This document shows, piece by piece, positions 18,815 through 26,637 of a stretch of DNA of 64,000 bases. Positions within the stretch are counted from its first letter, which is position 1. Every line of letters begins with the position of its first letter. Both the position numbers and the translations under genes were made by a program. Under the pieces are notes generated by a model. That model did no database searches, was not told the DNA's origin, and was given only the letters and a program-made list of their open reading frames with translations. This DNA comes from Saprospiraceae bacterium (GTDB taxonomy: Bacteria; Bacteroidota; Bacteroidia; Chitinophagales; Saprospiraceae), in the NCBI GenBank assembly GCA_027488935.1, contig JAIYAP010000071.1, forward strand, positions 177,148-241,147. The letters run 5' to 3'.

Positions 18815-19972
18815 TTAGGCGTCGTCTTTTTGCACAAACGCGCCGAATGTTTTGATTATGATCGAAAAATCCGTCCAAATAGACGCACTTTTAGCGTATT
18901 TGATATCCAGCGCGATCCGTTCCTCCATACTCATAGCAGCCTGACTCCGTTTGGAAACCTGCCACAACCCCGTAAGTCCGGCAGGAGCCAAAAAGCGTTC
19001 GCACCAGGCTTCATTCACCAGCATTTCGGCTTCATACAGCGGTAGTGGACGGTTGCCCACCAGCGACATATCGCCGCGCAGCACATTGATAAACTGCGGC
19101 AACTCGTCGAGGCTGTATTTTCGGATAAAACGCCCAACCCGGGTAACCCGAGGGTCTTTACTTAACTTTACAAATACCGGTCCAGAACCGTTGTTATTGT
19201 GCCGGTATTGATTCAAATGTTGTAATTCATGCAATCGTTGGTCGGCATCCAGGTACATCGACCGAAATTTGAAAAAATCAAAAATATGATAACCCGAACC
19301 CACCCTTTTAGAACGGTAGATAACCGGACCTTTCGACTCTAAGCGGATGGCAAGGGCAATGGGCAACCACACAGGGATCGACAATAAAATACCCAAGCTG
19401 GCGGCAATAATGTCAAATATGCGTTTGCCCAACGGCAATTTATATTGGTAGTTTTTGGGTAAGCGCGCAATTAGAGCGGCATCCAGGATTTTGGGTTTGT
19501 ATTGATTCAGAAAAATCAGCCGTTCTTCCAGCATACCCCATTCTACGGGCACGGTATAGCAGTCATCAATGCCATTTTTTGCCAAGACAGGGGTCGAAAT
19601 CATTTCCCCCTGCTCCGTTAAGGCAATCAGTGGAATATAGCGCAAAAAAGGATGTGCCATCAACTTGGCGCAAAGGCCAAATTGATGCGTTTGCAGCCAT
19701 TGCAGTTTACACAAAATGGCATAAGGCATTTGAAATGTTTCCAAACGGTCAACCCGTTGTTCCAGCCATGCAAAAGCCTCGGTTGCGTCGTTTTTTACCG
19801 CATACCGATACGCTGTGCCCTTATAAGGGAAGTTCCGGATGTTTGCATCAAAGTCGCCTTCAAAACCAATAAACAGTAGTTCCCTGGTCGCAAGCGAAGG
19901 CTCAGATTGTAACAAAGGACGATTCATCTCGATTAAAGTGTTTGTTGTCGATTTGGGAATATAGGGTTTCAT
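18815..19972 (-). CDS. Priming sugar-phosphate transferase with N-terminal pseudo-receiver domain
   Basis: Protein of 385 residues. The C-terminal 205 residues are a bacterial sugar transferase (WcaJ/PglC-like): a membrane hairpin [20 protein letters not shown], then the substrate region with [30 protein letters not shown] and [13 protein letters not shown]. Such enzymes place the first sugar-phosphate on undecaprenyl phosphate and start polysaccharide synthesis. Instead of the usual membrane helices, the N-terminal 150 residues look like a degenerate response-regulator receiver. The strand order fits, but the phospho-acceptor position is K (AILCKLQW) and the conserved Lys is missing. The ATG overlaps the stop of the upstream receiver gene by 4 bases (ATGA), so synthesis of the two proteins is probably coupled. 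Confidence 0.88.
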   Translation of the reverse strand: MKPYIPKSTTNTLIEMNRPLLQSEPSLATRELLFIGFEGDFDANIRNFPYKGTAYRYAVKNDATEAFAWLEQRVDRLETFQMPYAILCKLQWLQTHQFGLCAKLMAHPFLRYIPLIALTEQGEMISTPVLAKNGIDDCYTVPVEWGMLEERLIFLNQYKPKILDAALIARLPKNYQYKLPLGKRIFDIIAASLGILLSIPVWLPIALAIRLESKGPVIYRSKRVGSGYHIFDFFKFRSMYLDADQRLHELQHLNQYRHNNNGSGPVFVKLSKDPRVTRVGRFIRKYSLDELPQFINVLRGDMSLVGNRPLPLYEAEMLVNEAWCERFLAPAGLTGLWQVSKRSQAAMSMEERIALDIKYAKSASIWTDFSIIIKTFGAFVQKDDA

Positions 19973-20349
19973 GCCAATTGATCAGCGCGACCAAATTTGC
20001 TTAATTGCTCTTGTAAAACAATGGGATTGAATGGTTTGCGTAAATAGCCCGATGCGCCCAGGTTTCTGAAGTATACTTCTTCTTCCTCGCGCCCGTGATC
20101 ACTCATTACCCAAACAGGTATATTGCCGTACATGCCGCTGCAACGCAGGTTGTACAACAACTGCTCCCCATTAATTTCAGGCATGCGGGTATCGGTTACA
20201 ATGATATCCGGGATCAAACCTTTGTTGAGCACGGTCATTGCATCCAATCCATTTTTGGCACTGATTACCTCAAATTTTTTCGATAGGAAATTACCTATCA
20301 AGTTTCGGAAACCATCGTGGTCATCCACGACTAAAACCCTTCTTTTCAT
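19969..20349 (-). CDS. Single-domain response regulator (CheY-like receiver)
   Basis: A stand-alone receiver of 126 residues with all key residues: acidic pair in VLVVDDHDG, phospho-acceptor Asp in IIVTDTRMPE (about residue 52), Thr/Ser position in VWVMSDHG and Lys in GYLRKPF (about residue 104). It has no output domain, so it must act by protein contact. It is the first gene after a long leader and is translationally coupled to the priming sugar transferase, which has its own degenerate receiver. Regulation of the transferase by a receiver-receiver contact is therefore a reasonable inference. No histidine kinase is in the window. Confidence 0.92.
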   Translation of the reverse strand: MKRRVLVVDDHDGFRNLIGNFLSKKFEVISAKNGLDAMTVLNKGLIPDIIVTDTRMPEINGEQLLYNLRCSGMYGNIPVWVMSDHGREEEEVYFRNLGASGYLRKPFNPIVLQEQLSKFGRADQLA

Positions 20350-20743
20350 GATACTGTTCTGTTAGCGTGTTTTCGCCTGTTGCGAATTATTTAGTGTTTG
20401 TTTGTGCAATTCAGACTATCATTATTGCTTGAGGGCGGGATTAAAAGAGCGGATTAAACCTGTTTTAGGCAAAAGGACATAAAACGCCCTGTGCGCAAAA
20501 GAACTTTCAAAAATGGCAAGATGTTATTGGTTGAACCTTTCTATGGAAACCCGGCAGAGAAAGGACGCGTTGGAAGTATTGCCTGTTTTCGCCTTTGAAA
20601 ACAAGTCAATGCTTTAAAAAAATACACACGCGTATCGCAAGGATAGCGCGGGGAGTAGCAGAGATTACCAAATTGTACATACCGGGGTGTTCGTGCAGAC
20701 CGAACAAAGAAAAAAACGCTTAAGAGAATGCTACTCCTCGACA
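20350..20743 (-). promoter_or_regulatory. Long untranslated leader of the glycan operon
   Basis: About 390 bases separate the predicted transcription start (near 20737) from the receiver start codon at 20349. I find no convincing gene in it: the longest frame (20541-20744, minus) has no recognisable features. It contains short inverted repeats such as gttttc/gaaaac near 20586-20603 and a second gttttcgcct near 20369. Long leaders ahead of polysaccharide operons often carry anti-termination or attenuation elements, but no named element is recognised here. Confidence 0.45.
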
Positions 20744-20773
20744 CAAAGATATAGGTATTCCTTCAAAGCGCAA
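20744..20773 (-). promoter_or_regulatory. Bacteroidota-type promoter of the glycan operon
   Basis: On the minus strand, TTG is followed by 19 bases and then TATCTTTG, an exact TAnnTTTG -7 element at the standard spacing. Transcription would start near 20737 and run into the long leader and the receiver gene. Confidence 0.7.
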
Positions 20774-20874
20774 TACTTCTACCATGCAGTTTATCATTGT
20801 GTCGGCAAACCGCCATTTTTAACCCCCTTGTACTTGCATTACGGCATAGTTTTCCATGTGTTCAAATACTGGTA

Positions 20875-20882
20875 TATCTTTG
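20875..20882 (+). promoter_or_regulatory. Promoter -7 element of the divergent glycosyltransferase gene
   Basis: TATCTTTG matches TAnnTTTG exactly and lies 22 bases before the ATG at 20904. No good -33 TTTG is visible. Its position supports a start at 20904 or 20910 and rules out the upstream frame extension. Confidence 0.55.
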
Positions 20883-20903
20883 CATATCAATTTTTTATCA
20901 CCC

Positions 20904-22085
20904 ATGCTCATGAACGCGCTTCTATTCTGGATTGGCTTATCGATTGTTTTTTATGCTTACGTCGGGTACGGCATTGTATTGTACGCATTGGTGTGGTGGA
21001 AGCGCCGCTTGCAAAAAACGCCTGCCGCGCCTGCGCCTAACTGGGAAGCGGTAACGTTTGTGGTATGTGCTTATAATGAGGAAGACTGGATTGAGGAGAA
21101 AATTGCCAACTCCATCGCGCTCGATTATCCGAGTGACCGTATCCAGTTCTTTTTTGTGACCGATGGTTCGAATGACAAAACAGCCGAACTTGTTCAAAAT
21201 TATCCCTATCCACCGGGTATTCAATGGCAATTGCTGCATCAACCCGAACGTCGGGGTAAAATTGCGGCCTTTCAACGTGCCATGACTTTTGTGCAAACCC
21301 CCATTGTGATCAGCACCGACGCAAATACACTGGTCAATACCGAAGCCGTAAAAAGTATCGTGGCGCATTACAGCGATCCGGCAGTAGGGGCAGTTGCGGG
21401 TGAAAAACGCATTTCCATGGGCAATAAAGACGCCGCCAACAGTGCCGGAGAAGGTATTTACTGGAAATATGAAAGTGCCTTGAAAAAATGGGACGCCGAA
21501 TTATGGTCGGTGGTAGGCGCGGCGGGCGAGCTGTTTTCGTTCCGCACCAGCGTGTACGAGCACGTACCCACTGATACGATTGTCGAAGATTTTTACCTCA
21601 CCATGCGCATCGCCCAAAAAGGCTACCGCGTGGCGTATGCGCCCGATGCTTATGCCGTCGAATCTTCCTCTGCCTCGGTAGCAGAAGAGCGCAAGCGCAA
21701 AATTCGCATCGCTGCGGGCGGTATTCAGGCAGTGGTGCGCCTGGCACCCTTGCTCAATATTTTCAAGTACGGCGTATTGAGCTTTCAATATGTGTCGCAC
21801 CGGGTATTGCGTTGGACATTGGCGCCGTTGTTTTTACCGATTCTGTTGATATTGAACATTTTATTAGCACAAAATAGCCTTTTTTACCAAATAATTTTGG
21901 TGGCACAAGTACTATTTTACCTTGCTGCTTTAGCGGGCTACCTCTTCGAACAGCGCAAAATGAAGGTAAAAATATTCTTCGTGCCCTACTATTTCTGCAT
22001 GATGAACTACTCCATGTATGCCGGTTTTTTGCGGTTTATGCGCGGACGACAATCGGTGCTCTGGGAAAAAGCCAAACGGGCCTAG
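20904..22085 (+). CDS. Family 2 glycosyltransferase, membrane-bound
   Basis: Protein of 393 residues (391 if the second ATG at 20910 is used). An N-terminal transmembrane segment (ALLFWIGLSIVFYAYVGYGIVLYALV) precedes a GT-A domain. FVVCAYNEED, FVTDGSNDKT and the metal site STDANTLVN (about residue 155) are present, and EDFYLTMRIAQKGYRVAY supplies the catalytic ED. C-terminal membrane helices follow (LAPLFLPILLILNILL, LFYQIILVAQVLFYLAALAGYLF). The architecture is that of membrane GT2 polysaccharide synthases, although the final Q-x-x-R-W is represented only by KRKIRIA. It is transcribed away from the glycan operon across a shared regulatory region and probably belongs to the same pathway. It ends 5 bases from the convergent transporter gene. 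Confidence 0.88.
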   Translation: MLMNALLFWIGLSIVFYAYVGYGIVLYALVWWKRRLQKTPAAPAPNWEAVTFVVCAYNEEDWIEEKIANSIALDYPSDRIQFFFVTDGSNDKTAELVQNYPYPPGIQWQLLHQPERRGKIAAFQRAMTFVQTPIVISTDANTLVNTEAVKSIVAHYSDPAVGAVAGEKRISMGNKDAANSAGEGIYWKYESALKKWDAELWSVVGAAGELFSFRTSVYEHVPTDTIVEDFYLTMRIAQKGYRVAYAPDAYAVESSSASVAEERKRKIRIAAGGIQAVVRLAPLLNIFKYGVLSFQYVSHRVLRWTLAPLFLPILLILNILLAQNSLFYQIILVAQVLFYLAALAGYLFEQRKMKVKIFFVPYYFCMMNYSMYAGFLRFMRGRQSVLWEKAKRA

Positions 22086-22090
22086 CCAAT

Positions 22091-23350
22091 TTATTTAAAC
22101 CGTTCCGCGTAATACAGGATGTAGGCGTAACAGGGCAGCATGACAATTTGAAACGCGGCCTGGTACCCCATGGATGCTTCCAATAGGCCATAAATTTGAG
22201 GCATAATGGCTCCACCTGCAATACCCATAATCAGAAAGGCCGAACCGGTCTGGGTGAAACGGCCCAGTCCCCGTATAGCCAATGGAAAAATTGCGGGCCA
22301 CATCACCGCATTGGCAAATCCAAGCGCGGCAATACAACCAACGGCGGCTGTGCCAGAAAAGAAATACACGGATATCGTGATAACAATGGCCAGGATGGCT
22401 GAAAACTTCAAATAAGCCTGTTGTGAAATATACTTAGGAATCAGAATGATGCTCATAATATAGCCCGACAACATACCCACCAAGGTAAATGCGGTAAAGT
22501 ATTTGGTTTGGTCGAGCGCAAACCCGAGCGATTTTCCATAAATGCCAATACCATCGCCTGCCATCACCTCTGCGCCTACATAAAAGAAGATACCCAGGGC
22601 GCCCAGCAACAAATTCGGGAATTGCCAAATACTTGTTTTGGTACTGCTTGCTTCATCACCGGCAGCATCCATACCCGCTTCCAGATTAATTTCCGGCAGG
22701 GCAGATTTGCGAATCATCACAGCGAGCAAGGCCAGTACAATGCTCATCACCACGTAAGGCGCAATAACACGCAAAGCCAAGGCATCCAGCAAACGCGCTT
22801 TTTCCAACGGATCTTCCATCGTGAGCACTTGTTGTTCAAGGGCAGTAGCGCCTTTTAACACAATGCTGCTTAAAATGATCGGACTCAAAATACCCGCCAC
22901 TTTATTACAAATACCCATGATACTGATCCGTTGTGCTGCGCTTTCGATCGGCCCGAGAATACTGATATACGGATTGGAGGCGGTTTGCAACAAGGCCAAA
23001 CCCATGCCCTGCACGAATAAACCCATTAAAAAGAGCGGAAAACTACGCATTTGAGCCGCCGGAATAAAAACCAGGCATCCCAGCGCCATCACGACTAACC
23101 CGAGCGCCATCCCATTTTTAAAGCCGACCCTTTTTAAAATTTCAGAACTGGGCAACGCCAAAAAGAAATAACTGATGTAAAAGGCAAACGTAACAAACAA
23201 CGCCTGCATGGTATTGAGTTGGCAGGCCAGTTTCAAAAAGGGAATGAGCGAACCATTCAACCAGGTGACAAACCCGAAAATAAAAAATAACAAACCAATG
23301 ATAATGATCTGGTAAAGGTACTTAGGGTTGGACGTGGTAGATGTGTTCAT
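22091..23350 (-). CDS. Sugar MFS transporter (FucP/GluP type)
   Basis: Inner-membrane proton-coupled sugar importer of 419 residues, twelve hydrophobic segments. The N-terminal helix IIIIGLLFFIFGFVTWLNGSLIPFLKLACQLN is the signature of the fucose/glucose/galactose permease branch. MGLALLQTASNPYI, with the conserved Asn-Pro, is near residues 115-130. Length is normal. It stands alone on the minus strand between two + genes, with a 160-base gap to the divergent nucleotidyltransferase. The sugar cannot be told from sequence; L-fucose, glucose, galactose and N-acetylglucosamine are all possible in this family. Confidence 0.9.
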   Translation of the reverse strand: MNTSTTSNPKYLYQIIIIGLLFFIFGFVTWLNGSLIPFLKLACQLNTMQALFVTFAFYISYFFLALPSSEILKRVGFKNGMALGLVVMALGCLVFIPAAQMRSFPLFLMGLFVQGMGLALLQTASNPYISILGPIESAAQRISIMGICNKVAGILSPIILSSIVLKGATALEQQVLTMEDPLEKARLLDALALRVIAPYVVMSIVLALLAVMIRKSALPEINLEAGMDAAGDEASSTKTSIWQFPNLLLGALGIFFYVGAEVMAGDGIGIYGKSLGFALDQTKYFTAFTLVGMLSGYIMSIILIPKYISQQAYLKFSAILAIVITISVYFFSGTAAVGCIAALGFANAVMWPAIFPLAIRGLGRFTQTGSAFLIMGIAGGAIMPQIYGLLEASMGYQAAFQIVMLPCYAYILYYAERFK

Positions 23351-23510
23351 CTTTTCTTAGCATTGGATATTTTACAAAATTGCTTGGGTTTCACGCAGGC
23401 TTTCCGATTTTTGCACCGAGTGCGCTGGCAAATGTATAAACTCCTGCCAATGAAGCCGCTTTTTCATCCAAATTCTACATAAAAATCCAGTTCTCTAACA
23501 ATCATCACAC

Positions 23511-24407
23511 ATGCAACCCACTCTTTTAATTTTAGCAGCAGGCATAGGCTCCCGGTATGGCGGCCTCAAACAGGTAGACGGTATGGGCCCGGGCGGTGCA
23601 GCCATTTTGGAATATTCCGTGTATGACGCCATCCGCGCTGGTTTTGGTAAAGTCGTTTTTGTAATTCGTAAAGATATTGAGGAAGCCTTCCGTGAAAAAG
23701 TTGGCAGCAAAGTGGAAGGTAAAATTGAAGTAGCCTATGCTTTTCAAGAAGCCGATACCGCCCTCGAATGGTTGGAAACTAAACCGCATCGCGAAAAGCC
23801 CTGGGGCACCGGCCACGCTATTTTATCGGCAAAAGACGTAGTACAGGAGCCATTTGTAGCCATCAATGCCGATGATTTTTATGGACACTCCGCCTTTCAA
23901 TTGATGGGCGATTTCTTGCGGACCGATTGTGCGCCCGATCGCTATGGCATGGTGGCTTACCAATTGGGCAATACGCTTTCGGAAAATGGCGCTGTTTCGC
24001 GCGGGGTATGCGAAGTAAATGCCGAGGGATTACTGACTGATGTGACCGAGCGCACTAAAATTGAACGTTTTGAAGATGGTATTTTTTACATCGACGAAAC
24101 AGGCGCACGTAATCCATTGGCCGATAACACCCCGGTTTCGATGAATTTTTGGGGTTTTCATCCGACCGTTTTTCAGGAATTAGAGGCGCAATTTCGTGCA
24201 TTTGTACAGGAAAATATCGATAAACCCAAAGCTGAGTTTTACATTCCCAAAGTAGTGAACACCCTAATCGAAAATGGCAAAGTGGCTTGTTCGGTAATGA
24301 CCAGCGACAGCCAATGGTACGGCGTGACGTACCCGGAAGATAAAGAAACGGTGCAGGGTGCTTTGGCTGCGATGGGTACCACGGGCGTTTATCCGGAAAG
24401 TTTGTAA
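23511..24407 (+). CDS. Sugar-phosphate nucleotidyltransferase family protein
   Basis: Cytoplasmic protein of 298 residues. The nucleotide-binding N-terminus is LILAAGIGSRYGGLKQVDGMGPGG, with a GxGSR loop and a following Lys. KPWGTGHAILSAKD and the metal-binding NADDFYG (about residue 118) follow, then a sugar-site region with MNFWGFHP. The family joins a sugar phosphate or similar compound to a nucleotide. The short length, without a left-handed helix domain, separates it from GlmU-type enzymes. Substrate is unknown; the glycan locus 3 kb away makes an activated-sugar role plausible. The stop codon is directly followed by a large palindromic repeat. Confidence 0.82.
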   Translation: MQPTLLILAAGIGSRYGGLKQVDGMGPGGAAILEYSVYDAIRAGFGKVVFVIRKDIEEAFREKVGSKVEGKIEVAYAFQEADTALEWLETKPHREKPWGTGHAILSAKDVVQEPFVAINADDFYGHSAFQLMGDFLRTDCAPDRYGMVAYQLGNTLSENGAVSRGVCEVNAEGLLTDVTERTKIERFEDGIFYIDETGARNPLADNTPVSMNFWGFHPTVFQELEAQFRAFVQENIDKPKAEFYIPKVVNTLIENGKVACSVMTSDSQWYGVTYPEDKETVQGALAAMGTTGVYPESL

Positions 24408-24538
24408 CCTGCGTTGCCCCGGTAGACGTCGGAAGGGTCCCCCCCACGTCGGAAGCGTCTGGGACGCTTCCGACGTGGGGGGGGCCCTTCCGACGTCTAC
24501 CGGGACGCTTCCGACGTATCCTATCGGGATAACGCAGG
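24408..24538. repeat. Large modular palindrome 1 (GTAGACGTCGG family)
   Basis: Two 42-base arms (24418-24459 and 24463-24504) pair with one G/T mismatch around a 3-base loop. An outer pair (cctgcgtt at 24408-24415 and aacgcagg at 24531-24538) brackets it. The right side has 26 extra bases (24505-24530) without a partner, including atcctatcgggat, which is also part of palindrome 2. The element lies between two convergent genes, and its edge encodes the last codons and the stop of the oxidoreductase. As RNA it would form a very stable hairpin on either strand. Confidence 0.95.
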
Positions 24539-25624
24539 ATAATCAATATATCCCTTCGCCCCTCCGGTGTAAAAGGTAGCAGCATCCAGCTCGGCCAAGT
24601 CCTTCCCTTGCGCAATCCGTGCAGGCAAATCCGGATTTGAAATAAAATACCGACCAAAGGCGATCGCATCCGCTGCCTGCGCTTCGATCGCTGCTGCTCC
24701 AGCGGAAATTGAATACCCGCCATTGATAATCAAGGTGTTGCGAAACTTGGCGCGCATGGCCGGAAAAAAGTCAACAGGGACCTCCGCCGTGCCAAATGCA
24801 CCCTGGTTGAATAAATGCAGGTAAGCGATGTCCAATTTCTGGAGCGCCTCAGCCAGATAATAATAAGTGTCGCGCACCAATGCTTCCGAATAGGTTACTT
24901 GATCGTGCAGTTTTCCAAAAGGTGAAAAACGTACGCCCACCTTGTCTTTTCCATGTTTTGCTGCAATCGCTTGGGTGATTTCCAACAGGAGTCGACCACG
25001 GTTTTCAATACTTCCACCATAGGCATCTTCCCGCAAATTGAGATGTGGATTTAAAAATTGTTCCAGCAAATAACCGTTCGCGCCATGCACCTCCACGCCA
25101 TCGAAACCCGCCAGAAAAGCGTGGTCGGCTGCGCGTAAAAAATCGGCTTTTACCTGTTCTATGTCTTCTGCAAGCATTGCTTTGGGGGTTCCGGCAGGCA
25201 CTTGAATCAGGTTTTCATGATAATCCAAAATCCCCACCGTCCAATTTGCGGCTACCTCAGAAGGCGCAAGTGGTGGCGCTCCCTGAAGAAAATAGGGGTG
25301 TGACATCCGGCCTGCATGAAATATTTGCATAAAAATTCGTCCTCCCTGCGCATGTACGCCTGCAGTTACCTTTTTCCAGGCCTCCACTTGTTCGGTATTC
25401 CAAATGCCGGGCACTCCGATGTAACCAACGCCTGAGGGTGAAACATGCGTTGCTTCTGTGATGATCAGTCCTGCACTGGCGCGTTGCTGATAATACGTAG
25501 CGATGGTATCATTGGGCAAATCGCCTGGCCGCGTGGCGCGGTTACGGGTCATAGGCGCCATGAATACCCGGTTTTTAAGGGTGTAGTTGCCCAGTTTGAG
25601 TGGCTGAAGTAATATGTTTTCCAT
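24521..25624 (-). CDS. Alkene reductase / NADH:flavin oxidoreductase (Old Yellow Enzyme family)
   Basis: FMN-dependent TIM-barrel enzyme of 367 residues that reduces activated C=C bonds of electrophiles such as enones, quinones or nitro compounds. The N-terminus (LLQPLKLGNYTLKNRVFMAPMTRNRA) is typical. The substrate-binding pair is in VEVHGANGYLLEQFLNPHLN (about residues 175-195), followed by DAYGGSIENRGRLLLEI. NGGYSISAGAAAIEAQAADAIAFGRYFISNPDL is the FMN phosphate site, and GYIDYPAL ends the protein. The final codons and TAG stop lie in palindrome 1. It is downstream of the NTF2-like gene on the same strand, with palindrome 2 in the gap, and near a divergent HxlR regulator. This supports a role in reactive-electrophile detoxification. 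Confidence 0.93.
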   Translation of the reverse strand: MENILLQPLKLGNYTLKNRVFMAPMTRNRATRPGDLPNDTIATYYQQRASAGLIITEATHVSPSGVGYIGVPGIWNTEQVEAWKKVTAGVHAQGGRIFMQIFHAGRMSHPYFLQGAPPLAPSEVAANWTVGILDYHENLIQVPAGTPKAMLAEDIEQVKADFLRAADHAFLAGFDGVEVHGANGYLLEQFLNPHLNLREDAYGGSIENRGRLLLEITQAIAAKHGKDKVGVRFSPFGKLHDQVTYSEALVRDTYYYLAEALQKLDIAYLHLFNQGAFGTAEVPVDFFPAMRAKFRNTLIINGGYSISAGAAAIEAQAADAIAFGRYFISNPDLPARIAQGKDLAELDAATFYTGGAKGYIDYPALSR

Positions 25625-25663
25625 GTTAAATGTTGTGTAAAAGTTAGGGTATTGTCCCGGTAG

Positions 25664-25729
25664 ACGTCGTCCCGATAGGTTACGCCATCGGGATATGTTT
25701 CGTGATGGCGTAACCTATCGGGACGACGT
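25664..25729. repeat. Large modular palindrome 2
   Basis: Perfect 26-base arms (25664-25689 and 25704-25729, beginning acgtcgtcccgatagg) flank a 14-base loop. The left flank begins with ggtagacgtcg, the same edge as palindromes 1 and 3, and the cctatcggga module is shared with the unpaired part of palindrome 1. It lies between the NTF2-like gene and the oxidoreductase gene, which are read in the same direction, so it may act as a processing or attenuation site between them. Confidence 0.92.
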
Positions 25730-25735
25730 GGGTAC

Positions 25736-26089
25736 TTACGCAATAAACCGTTCGCGGATAATTTTTCCATCCTGCCAATCCTGGATCGCTACCTGGGTTA
25801 CTTGCACACGACCATTGTCGGCATGGTCAAAATCGAGGGACCAAACCAAAAAACTGCGTTGGTCTTTAATCAGATAACCCACTGCGGTAAAGTCGCGGAT
25901 GGCCTGCACTTTGGAGAGGAGGTCAAGGCCAATTTGGTAATTCACCGCTTTTCCTTGATGCGGCACACCATCCAGATCCGTTTTTTCCAAATCTTCGTGG
26001 TAAAATTTTTCAAAAGCCTCCATGGGCTTTCCTTCGCCTACCAGGGCGATCAATTCGGTGAGTGCGGTTGCAATTTGTTGCTCAGTCAT
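25736..26089 (-). CDS. NTF2-like / SnoaL-like small protein
   Basis: Protein of 117 residues with the cone-shaped NTF2-like pattern: an N-terminal helix pair (QIATALTELIALVGEGKPMEAFEKFYHEDLEKTDLDG) and then a curved sheet (RSFLVWSLDFDH, GRVQVTQVAIQDWQDGKIIRERFIA). Proteins of this size are often isomerases, binding proteins or of unknown function, and no catalytic residues can be assigned. It starts 94 bases from the divergent HxlR regulator and precedes the Old Yellow Enzyme gene, so it probably belongs to the same stress-response unit. Confidence 0.8.
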   Translation of the reverse strand: MTEQQIATALTELIALVGEGKPMEAFEKFYHEDLEKTDLDGVPHQGKAVNYQIGLDLLSKVQAIRDFTAVGYLIKDQRSFLVWSLDFDHADNGRVQVTQVAIQDWQDGKIIRERFIA

Positions 26090-26146
26090 GAATTTTGTTT
26101 TTAAATTTTATGCAAAGTTCCGACCTTACCATCCATTTCGAAAGTA

Positions 26147-26162
26147 CTTACCCAATTGTAAG
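26147..26162. promoter_or_regulatory. Candidate HxlR operator (inverted repeat)
   Basis: CTTAC-N6-GTAAG lies in the 94-base space between the divergent NTF2-like and HxlR genes. A wider ACCTTAC ... GTAAGGT pair is also present. HxlR/DUF24 regulators bind inverted repeats next to their own gene, so the place and symmetry fit; binding is inferred. Confidence 0.45.
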
Positions 26163-26183
26163 GTAACCCGCAAAATAGACGAC

Positions 26184-26564
26184 ATGGCATCTGCACGTAA
26201 AAACAACTCAACCTACACCGCCAACGAACAGGCAATTGCCGAGCATTGTCCGGTTCTGAGCAGCCTCTATTTTATTGGTGGGCGCTGGAAAATCAATATT
26301 TTATGGAAACTGCACCACGGTGTCAACCGATTTGGGTTGCTGAAAAATACCATTCAGGGCATTTCGGAGAAAATGCTCACGACCCAACTTCGGGAACTGG
26401 AATCAGATGGATTTATTAGCCGGAAAGTATTTGCGGAAGTGCCTTTGCGGGTGGAGTACACCCTGACATCGCTGGGCGAAACCCTGATCCCGATTTTATT
26501 GAAATTGTATGATTGGGGTACGGAAAATGATATGCCTGCTCGTTTTGCGGAAAAACGATTGTAG
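26184..26564 (+). CDS. HxlR (DUF24) family winged-helix transcriptional regulator
   Basis: DNA-binding regulator of 126 residues. The HxlR domain starts at CPVLSSLYFIGGRWKINILWKLHHG, then FGLLKNTIQGISEKMLTTQLRELESDGFISRKVF as the recognition helices and wing. Cys22 sits at the position of the redox-sensing Cys of quinone- and aldehyde-responsive members, which supports an electrophile sensor. I chose the ATG at 26184; the open frame continues upstream to 26022 but crosses the divergent NTF2-like gene. Its TAG stop lies inside palindrome 3. Confidence 0.9.
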   Translation: MASARKNNSTYTANEQAIAEHCPVLSSLYFIGGRWKINILWKLHHGVNRFGLLKNTIQGISEKMLTTQLRELESDGFISRKVFAEVPLRVEYTLTSLGETLIPILLKLYDWGTENDMPARFAEKRL

Positions 26565-26637
26565 ACGTCGGAAGGGTCCCCCACGTCGGAAGCGTCCCGG
26601 ACGCTTCCGACGTGGGGGACCCTTCCGACGTCTACAA
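26559..26637. repeat. Large modular palindrome 3, carrying both convergent stop codons
   Basis: Perfect 39-base arms (26559-26597 and 26599-26637) surround a single central base. The arm sequence is the same module set as palindrome 1 (ttgtagacgtcgg at the edge, then the gggtcccccacgtcgg core). The edge TTGTAG is read as Leu-stop by the HxlR gene on the + strand (TAG at 26562-26564). It is read the same way by the LytTR gene on the minus strand (TAG at 26632-26634). It should work as a bidirectional terminator-like hairpin. Confidence 0.96.

Noticed and set aside
20541..20744. A 67-codon minus-strand frame in the glycan operon leader
   Set aside because: The translation has no recognisable pattern and begins right at the predicted promoter, so there is no room for a leader or ribosome binding site.
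24408..26637. Palindromes considered as ends of insertion sequences
   Set aside because: The genes between them are ordinary metabolic and regulatory genes, no transposase is present and no target-site duplications were recognised.
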